Positions 48,733-55,166 of a DNA stretch of 55,166 nt are shown here, piece by piece. A program made the translations under genes and the position numbers. Below the pieces are notes generated by a model. That model had not been told where the DNA came from. It worked only from the letters and a program-made list of their open reading frames with translations, and searched no databases. Origin of the DNA: Alphaproteobacteria bacterium (lineage in GTDB: Bacteria > Pseudomonadota > Alphaproteobacteria > RS24); assembly GCA_949498175.1 (NCBI GenBank), contig CATDDF010000084.1:1-55166 (forward strand). Reading direction: 5' to 3'. Position 1 is the first letter of the stretch, and every line of letters begins with the position of its first letter.

Positions 48733-48735
48733 GAT

Positions 48736-49062
48736 TTATATGTCGAAACTGGTGCCGCAGCCGCATGAGGCAGTGGCATTGGGGTTTTTAATCTGAAAGC
48801 TGGCACCAATCATATCATCGACCCAGTCAATCTCGCTGCCTTCCATATATTGTATCGACATTTCATCGACCAGTACGGTCACGCCGTCGCGCTCGAAAGT
48901 CAGGTCGTCATCGGCTTTGTCGCTATCGATTGAAAACACATAGGAAAAGCCGGAGCAGCCGCCGCCTTGCACGGCCACACGCAAGCAGCTTCCCGCCGCT
49001 TCTTGAGCGAGAATTTTGCTGATTTGCGCGGCTGCGCTTTCGGTAATGGCGAACTGTTGCAT
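48736..49062 (-). CDS. erpA: Iron-sulfur cluster insertion protein (A-type carrier)
   Basis: 'LRVAVQGGGCSGFSYVF' and C-terminal 'NATASCGCGTSFDI'. Confidence 0.95.
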   Translation of the reverse strand: MQQFAITESAAAQISKILAQEAAGSCLRVAVQGGGCSGFSYVFSIDSDKADDDLTFERDGVTVLVDEMSIQYMEGSEIDWVDDMIGASFQIKNPNATASCGCGTSFDI

Positions 49063-49112
49063 AGGTTGAAAATAGGGCGGTTCATCAAACGATTCAAGAT
49101 AAGTTGCTGATT

Positions 49113-49574
49113 ATGGATGTGACCGAATATCAAGGTGAATTGACGCGCGCGCATTGGGATTTGTTGCTTGATGCTGATCCGCATTTTGACGCGGTGCTGG
49201 CCTATACGCCGCCGCAACATGGTGAGGCAGAGGTTTTCATTATTGGCGAAGCCAAAACCCCCTACGCGATTTGTGTCATTGTGCCGATCGAGGGCGGTTT
49301 TGAAATCAAGAATATAGCCACCACGGTAATGATGCGGCGGCACGGCATGGCCAGCGCGCTTATTCAGCGGGTAATTGATTTGGCGCGTGAACGCGGTGCT
49401 GGTTTTGTTGAAATCGGCACAGCGACGACGAGCCGCGACCAGATACGGCTTTATGAAAAGCTGGGCTTCAAGCAAGACGGTATTTTGCGCGATTATTTCT
49501 TGAGCTATCCCGAGCCGATTATCGAAAACGGCTTGCTGGCGCGCGATATGGTGATGTTTCGGTTGAACTTATAA
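49113..49574 (+). CDS. GNAT family N-acetyltransferase
   Basis: 'YAICVIVPIEGGFEIKNIATTVMMRRHGMASALIQRVIDLARERGAGFVEIGTATTSRDQIRLYEKLGFKQDGILRDYF'. Confidence 0.85.
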   Translation: MDVTEYQGELTRAHWDLLLDADPHFDAVLAYTPPQHGEAEVFIIGEAKTPYAICVIVPIEGGFEIKNIATTVMMRRHGMASALIQRVIDLARERGAGFVEIGTATTSRDQIRLYEKLGFKQDGILRDYFLSYPEPIIENGLLARDMVMFRLNL

Positions 49575-49652
49575 ACTTCCATTTAACTTATTGAAATTAG
49601 ACTCCTTCCCGTGTGTTGCGCGGCTTGGCACAGTGCCGAAAAAGAGGTCGTC

Positions 49653-50195
49653 ATGGATAAGAATAAAAACGCACAGGCTTGGCGATGGCGCAGGGGGCTT
49701 TTTCCCATTGTGCTGGCTTTTATTGTTACTTTTTTGCTCGGGCTGGCGCTGACCGGTTGCACAAAGCTTGAGGTCACGCCACCCGATTACAGTCTACGCT
49801 TGTCTGAAAACAAGCAATTACAAAAGCCGTTTGACCGCGTTTGGGCGCGCGCCATTGGCTGGTTTGATGCCAATGAGTTGGCGATTGAACGGATTGATGA
49901 AAGCACCGGCTATATTGAAGGCAAGTTGGCGGAAACCAAAGAGAGCCCGTTTATGGATTGCGGCACGGTAGCGACGCGTAATATCGTCAGCCAGCCGAAC
50001 TTCACGCAAAGCGGTTTGGTGCGTATGCAGGTAAGTGGACGCGATGCGCCCAGCACTTCGGTGACGGTTTACATGACCGGCACCTATCGCTTTTCGGTGT
50101 TCGACCGCTATGCCGGACGCGAAGTGTATCGCTCCGGCCCGTGTGTTTCGACCGGTGAATTGGAAAAGCGCATTTTCGCTTTTCTCGACAGCTAG
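49653..50195 (+). CDS. Hypothetical lipoprotein / membrane-anchored protein
   Basis: 'FPIVLAFIVTFLLGLALTGCTKLEV' TM/lipobox; remainder unrecognised. Confidence 0.65.
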   Translation: MDKNKNAQAWRWRRGLFPIVLAFIVTFLLGLALTGCTKLEVTPPDYSLRLSENKQLQKPFDRVWARAIGWFDANELAIERIDESTGYIEGKLAETKESPFMDCGTVATRNIVSQPNFTQSGLVRMQVSGRDAPSTSVTVYMTGTYRFSVFDRYAGREVYRSGPCVSTGELEKRIFAFLDS

Positions 50196-50232
50196 GCTTC
50201 CCTCGCGCCTCAAAGCGGCCTAAATATGAAGC

Positions 50233-51417
50233 ATGACCCACGCCGTCTATCACGCGCCCTATGCTTGCCATCCCGATGCCTCGCGCGGGCGGCAGCATAA
50301 TGAGCCGGAAAGCAAAACCCGCACGCCCTATCAGCGCGACCGTGATCGCATTTTGCATTGCGGCGCATTTCGTCGGCTGAAGCATAAAACACAGGTTTTT
50401 GTTGCCCATGTCGGTGACTATTACCGCACGCGCTTGACGCATTCTTTGGAGGTCGCGCAAATCGGCCGTTCCATTGCGCGCGAATTGGGCTTGGACGAAG
50501 AACTGACTGAAACCCTGTCATTGGCGCATGATCTCGGCCATACCGCTTTCGGTCATGCCGGGGAAGATGCGCTGGACGAAGCCATGCAGCCCTTTGGCGG
50601 TTTTGACCACAATGCTCAGACCCTCCGCATCGTCACCAAATTGGAGAGGCGCTACATCCAATTTGATGGGCTGAATATGACATGGGAGACTTTGGAAGGG
50701 CTGGTCAAACATAACGGCCCGCTGCTCGGCAAGGGCGAGGGCATTAATGATTTGCCGTTTGCGCTTAGAGAGCACGCGGCGGTGCAGGATTTGCAGCTTG
50801 AAAGCTGGCCGTCACTTGAGGCGCAAGTGGCTGCACTGTCTGATGATATTGCCTATAATAATCATGATATTGATGACAGCATCCGCGCCGGACTGATTAC
50901 GCTTGACGATTTGCGCCAGCTTCCGCTGACCGGCGATATTCTCGCCGCCATTGACAAAACCCACGGCGAGATTGACGAAAAACTGGTGCGCCATGAATTG
51001 GTGCGCGAGATGATTTCCGTAATGATTGCCGATTTGGTCGGCGTGGTGCGCGACGGGCTGGAGAAAGACAAGCTGGAAACAGCGGATGATGTGCGCAGGC
51101 TGGGCCGCGCGCTAGCGGTGTTTTCGCCGGAGATGGAAGTCAAACACCGCGAAATAAAAAGCTTTCTGCATGACCGCGTTTATCGCCATCACACGGTCAA
51201 TGGCTCGATGAGCAAGGCGCGCCGTATTATGCGTGACTTGTTTGATTTGTATCTGGCTGAGCCGGAAGTGCTGCCTGAGGAGTGGCGCGGTGCGGCACTG
51301 GACGGTGATGAAACCATGAAGGCACGGATTATCTGCGATTATATGGCCGGTATGACTGACCGCTTCGCAATGGAAGAGCACCGCCGCTTGTTCGACATTT
51401 CTGACACGATGATTTAG
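50233..51417 (+). CDS. dgt: Deoxyguanosinetriphosphate triphosphohydrolase-like (HD domain)
   Basis: 'SRGRQHNEPESKTRTPYQRDRDRILHCGAFRRLKHKTQVF', 'RTRLTHSLEVAQIGRSIAR', 'LAHDLGHTAFGHAGEDAL'. Confidence 0.95.
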   Translation: MTHAVYHAPYACHPDASRGRQHNEPESKTRTPYQRDRDRILHCGAFRRLKHKTQVFVAHVGDYYRTRLTHSLEVAQIGRSIARELGLDEELTETLSLAHDLGHTAFGHAGEDALDEAMQPFGGFDHNAQTLRIVTKLERRYIQFDGLNMTWETLEGLVKHNGPLLGKGEGINDLPFALREHAAVQDLQLESWPSLEAQVAALSDDIAYNNHDIDDSIRAGLITLDDLRQLPLTGDILAAIDKTHGEIDEKLVRHELVREMISVMIADLVGVVRDGLEKDKLETADDVRRLGRALAVFSPEMEVKHREIKSFLHDRVYRHHTVNGSMSKARRIMRDLFDLYLAEPEVLPEEWRGAALDGDETMKARIICDYMAGMTDRFAMEEHRRLFDISDTMI

Positions 51418-51426
51418 AAGACGCGC

Positions 51427-53160
51427 ATGAACCTTTTCGCTGAAATGGAAATGGAAATCCGCTCTGCGCTGACCGCTTTGCAGGGGCAGGGCAAGTTGGC
51501 CGACGGCTTGGATATGACGCGCTTGACGGTGGAGCCGCCGCGCGACGCATCACATGGTGATATGGCGACCAATGCGGCCATGGTGTTGGCCAAAGCGGCA
51601 CAGATGAAGCCGCGCGATTTGGCTGAATTGTTGGTCGAAGAAGTGCTGAAATCGGATTTGATTGAGGCGGCAGAGATTGCCGGACCGGGTTTTGTCAATT
51701 TGCAACTGGATAAGGCAGCATGGCATCGGCTTGTGCCGCATATTTTGCACAGCGGCAAGGCCTATGGCGATGGTGAAAGCGGCGATAAGGTTAATGTTGA
51801 ATATGTCTCAGCCAATCCGACCGGCCCGATGCATGTCGGCCATGCGCGCGGCGCGGTGGTCGGTGACGTGCTGGCGCGTTTGCTTGAAAAAACCGGCAGC
51901 GATGTCGCGCGTGAATATTATATCAATGATGCAGGCGCGCAGGTTGATGTGCTGGCGCAATCGGCCCTGTTACGCATGCGCGAAGCAAAAGGCGAAACCA
52001 TTGGCGAGATTCCTGACGGACTTTATCCCGGTGACTATCTGGTGCCGGTGGGTGAAAATTTGGCCACAATGGATGTGCCGAAAGAAGAAGCCGAAGCGCT
52101 TACTATGGCCAAGTCTGTCGCTCTGCCGATGATGATGGATATGATCCGTGAAGATTTAGAGGCGCTCGGTGTGGTGCATGATTTTTTCCGTTCCGAGCAA
52201 GCGCTGCATGATGATGCATCGGTTGATAAAGCACTTGATGAACTGACCTCTAAAGATCTGATTTATCAAGGGGTTTTAGAGCCACCAAAGGGCAAAGAGC
52301 CGCCGCCTGATTGGGAGCCAAGCCCGCAAACATTGTTCAAATCCACCGAATTTGGCGATGACAGCGACCGCGCATTAAAGAAATCTGACGGCAGTTGGAC
52401 GTATTTCGCGCCGGATATTGCCTATCATTTCGACAAATATCAGCGCGGCTATGCGAAAATGATTGACGTTTGGGGCGCTGACCACATTGGCTATATCAAA
52501 CGCATGCAGTCGGCGGTCAATGCCATAACCGATGGCGAGGCCCAGCTTGAAGTAAAAATTTGTAATTTGGTCAAACTGATGCGCGGCGGCGAGCCGGTCA
52601 AAATGTCGAAACGGTCAGGCAGCTTTATCACTTTGCGCGAAGTGGTCGATGAAGTCGGCAAAGATGCGGTGCGCTTCATGATGTTGACCCGCAAAAGTGA
52701 CGCGCCGCTTGATTTTGATTTTGATTTGGTGAAGGACAAGAGCCGCGATAATCCGGTTTTCTATGTTCAATATGCTCATGCACGCATTTTTTCCGTGATG
52801 AAAAACGCCCGTGAATTGGGCTGGCAAGTTGACGATGCGGATTTGGCTACTGTGCCGTTAGATGCGCTCGAACATGAGGCCGAGTTGGCGCTGGTTCGGC
52901 TGCTTGGCACTTATCCGCGCATGCTGGCGGCGGCGGCACAAGCGCGCGAGCCGCATCGCGTTGCCTTTTACCTGATGGATTTGGCGGCGGCATTTCACGG
53001 GCTTTGGAATCTCGGCAAGGAAGAACTTGATTTGCGGTTTATTCAAGAAGATGATGTAGCGGGCAGCATGGCGCGGCTGGCACTCATTCGCGCCACTGCT
53101 CTCACTTTGCGCTCAGGTTTTGACGTTATCGGCGTGACACCGCAAGACGAATTGCGTTAG
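51427..53160 (+). CDS. argS: Arginyl-tRNA synthetase
   Basis: '[30 protein letters not shown]', '[21 protein letters not shown]', '[31 protein letters not shown]'. Confidence 0.98.
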   Translation: MNLFAEMEMEIRSALTALQGQGKLADGLDMTRLTVEPPRDASHGDMATNAAMVLAKAAQMKPRDLAELLVEEVLKSDLIEAAEIAGPGFVNLQLDKAAWHRLVPHILHSGKAYGDGESGDKVNVEYVSANPTGPMHVGHARGAVVGDVLARLLEKTGSDVAREYYINDAGAQVDVLAQSALLRMREAKGETIGEIPDGLYPGDYLVPVGENLATMDVPKEEAEALTMAKSVALPMMMDMIREDLEALGVVHDFFRSEQALHDDASVDKALDELTSKDLIYQGVLEPPKGKEPPPDWEPSPQTLFKSTEFGDDSDRALKKSDGSWTYFAPDIAYHFDKYQRGYAKMIDVWGADHIGYIKRMQSAVNAITDGEAQLEVKICNLVKLMRGGEPVKMSKRSGSFITLREVVDEVGKDAVRFMMLTRKSDAPLDFDFDLVKDKSRDNPVFYVQYAHARIFSVMKNARELGWQVDDADLATVPLDALEHEAELALVRLLGTYPRMLAAAAQAREPHRVAFYLMDLAAAFHGLWNLGKEELDLRFIQEDDVAGSMARLALIRATALTLRSGFDVIGVTPQDELR

Positions 53161-53211
53161 TCTAACAACAACGGACAAAAGTCCGCCTCATGAGAAAACG
53201 CGGAAGAAAAC

Positions 53212-54123
53212 ATGTCTCATAACGACCCGGGCGATTTTGAAAAAGAGTTTCTTGATAGCGATGTTGATTTGCGTATCGCGCATCCGTCGCCGGGCGCGGA
53301 AATTTATTCGCGTTCATCAAGCCTGAATTTGCCCTCGCTGCGCGCTATATTCATGTTTTTTATTCTCATGGGCGGTGCCGTTGGTGGTACATATTTCTAT
53401 GCTTTCCAGCAGGGCTTGGAAGAAGGGCAGCGCAGCTTGCCGCCTGTTGTTTTGGCTGAAAAGACGCCGATAAAGGTTGCGCCGGAAAATGTGCCGGGCG
53501 GCGTGCCGAGCAAGCCGGAGGATTTGAATATTTATGGCGTGATGCGCGGTGCAGCCGAACCGGAAACACCGCAAGCTGTGCCCAGTTCACCGGCCGATAA
53601 TGCGACCGGCACGATTGAGAGTTTGATTGCACGCACGGAAGACCCGTTTGAGCAAGCCTTATCGGTTCCCAAATCGGTCGCAGAAGATGAAACGCTGCCG
53701 GCAGGAAACAGCATCACTGTGCTGCAAGATGTCCCCAATGTTGTGGTATCACCGCCACGCCCTGATTTAAATCGTGCGCCGCGCGCGGTTGCGGAACCCA
53801 AGCCGGCACCGACTCCGACACCCACAGCGACACCAAAGCCAGCACCGGTTATTGCCCGCTCGGGTGAAAGAGAAGACTTTATGGTGCAATTGGCGGCGTC
53901 ACGCTCTCGCGCTTTGGCGCGCGGCGTTTACTCAAGCCTGCAAGGCAATTACAGCGACTTACTTGGGCAGCGCAATCCACTTATTTTGCGCGTTGACCTT
54001 GGTGATAAGGGCATTTTTTATCGTGTCAATGTGCCCGGCTTTGAGAGCCGCAATGCGGCAAGTGCTTTTTGCACCAATTTAAAAAGCCGCGGGCAAGACT
54101 GCTTGGTGCGCAAGCAACCTTAA
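53212..54123 (+). CDS. SPOR domain-containing protein
   Basis: TM 'AIFMFFILMGGAVGGTYFYAF', Pro-rich linker 'PKPAPTPTPTATPKPAP', C-terminal 'MVQLAASRSRALARGVYSSLQGNYSDLLGQRNPLILRVDLGDKGIFYRVNVPGFESRNAASAFCTNLKSRGQDCLV'. Confidence 0.93.
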   Translation: MSHNDPGDFEKEFLDSDVDLRIAHPSPGAEIYSRSSSLNLPSLRAIFMFFILMGGAVGGTYFYAFQQGLEEGQRSLPPVVLAEKTPIKVAPENVPGGVPSKPEDLNIYGVMRGAAEPETPQAVPSSPADNATGTIESLIARTEDPFEQALSVPKSVAEDETLPAGNSITVLQDVPNVVVSPPRPDLNRAPRAVAEPKPAPTPTPTATPKPAPVIARSGEREDFMVQLAASRSRALARGVYSSLQGNYSDLLGQRNPLILRVDLGDKGIFYRVNVPGFESRNAASAFCTNLKSRGQDCLVRKQP

Positions 54124-55166
54124 TGACAGATTTCTCACCGGCCATATTTGGTTTGCAAGGTCCGACCCTCAGCGACGAAGAAGCAGCGTTTTTTGACGCT
54201 GTGTGCCCATGGGGCATAATCTTATTTGCCCGCAATATTGAAAGCCGTGAGCAACTGCGTGCATTGACCAATGAGTTGCGCAACAAGTCGGGCAATTCGC
54301 ATCTGCCGATACTAATTGACCAAGAGGGTGGGCGCGTGGCGCGGCTTCGGCCGCCGCTTGTTTCTGCCTATCCACCAATGGGGCTGTATGGCGAGATGTA
54401 TGAACAGGATAGAGCGGCAGCGATTGAGGCAGCGCGTCTCGGCGCGGCTCTATTGGCGCTGGATTTGTTCGAACTGGGCATTTCGATTAATTGTGCCCCT
54501 TGTCTGGATTTACGGGGGCCTGAAATGGTGGATGTAATCGGTGATCGCGCCTTTGGTGATGATGTTGAGCGCGTTGTGACACTCGGTCGTGCCGTGATGG
54601 ACGGGTTCGACATGGGTGGGGTATTGCCAGTTGTTAAGCATATGCCGGGGCATGGCCGTGCCACGGTAGACAGCCATCACGAATTGCCACGCATTGATAG
54701 CGATAACGACACGCTGCGGCAGAGCGATTTCGAACCTTTCAAGCAATTAAGTGACGCGCTTCTCGGTATGACAGGTCATTTGCTGTTCACTGCGATTGAT
54801 AAGGCGGCGGTTAGCACATGTTCTAAAGCCGTGATACGCGATGTCATTCGCGGTCATATTGGTTTTGACGGCCTGCTGATGAGCGACGATATTTCCATGT
54901 CGGCTTTGGCCGGAGATATGGGCACACGGGCGACCAGTGCGCTGAAGGCTGGATGCGATGTGGTTCTGCACTGCAATGGTGATATGGCGGAAATGCAAGC
55001 CATTGCCGGCATATTGCCTCGAAAGCCGTCAATCGATGCTGCGCCGCGCTTGGCGCGCGTTAATGAAGCGCTGGCCACGCTGACCTGTGATGTGCCGAAA
55101 GGCGCGCGCAAAGTCTGGGGAGAACTGATGGCGGATATTTTCCCCGAATCGCAGAACGCGCTATAA
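54123..55166 (+). CDS. nagZ: Beta-N-acetylhexosaminidase (GH3)
   Basis: 'LPILIDQEGGRVARLRPP', 'NCAPCLDL', 'DRAFGDDVERV', 'PVVKHMPGHGRATVDSHHELPRID', 'LLMSDDISMSAL'. ATG overlaps SPOR stop. Confidence 0.97.
   Translation: MTDFSPAIFGLQGPTLSDEEAAFFDAVCPWGIILFARNIESREQLRALTNELRNKSGNSHLPILIDQEGGRVARLRPPLVSAYPPMGLYGEMYEQDRAAAIEAARLGAALLALDLFELGISINCAPCLDLRGPEMVDVIGDRAFGDDVERVVTLGRAVMDGFDMGGVLPVVKHMPGHGRATVDSHHELPRIDSDNDTLRQSDFEPFKQLSDALLGMTGHLLFTAIDKAAVSTCSKAVIRDVIRGHIGFDGLLMSDDISMSALAGDMGTRATSALKAGCDVVLHCNGDMAEMQAIAGILPRKPSIDAAPRLARVNEALATLTCDVPKGARKVWGELMADIFPESQNAL

Overview
This 55 kb window reads as a chromosomal segment of an alphaproteobacterium. The recognisable housekeeping genes are valS, argS, erpA, dgt, nagZ, ilvD, cysK, xthA, pcm, an NDUFS4-like complex I gene, an aap/bzt-type general L-amino-acid ABC transporter, and tRNAs Arg(TCT), Asn(GTT) and Cys(GCA). 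I see no CRISPR array, transposase, integrase or rRNA. Three parts are unusual. (1) A possible surface-protein locus: the truncated N-terminus of a candidate inverse autotransporter at 1-255 (minus strand, absent from the ORF track), divergent from a regulator with two similar winged-helix halves, with a perfect dyad between them. (2) A 12.8 kb gene (about 4250 aa) with an N-terminal LEPRLLFDG motif, DUF4347, and many VCBS/cadherin/tandem-95-like repeats. One repeat unit is about twice the length of its siblings because it carries an apparent cupredoxin-like insert with an H...C-x2-H-x2-M ligand pattern. A Tat-leader FecR-like CxC protein follows it. (3) A ChrR-type photooxidative-stress cluster (ChrR-like protein, DUF6134-like protein, SDR, Cfa, DUF1365, FAD amine oxidase, photolyase). 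No ECF sigma gene is visible, the ChrR-like protein appears to have lost all N-terminal zinc ligands but keeps the cupin ligands, and its two outer transcription units share an ATCC-N16-CGTAT promoter-like motif. All identifications are by eye from protein sequence; no database search was run.
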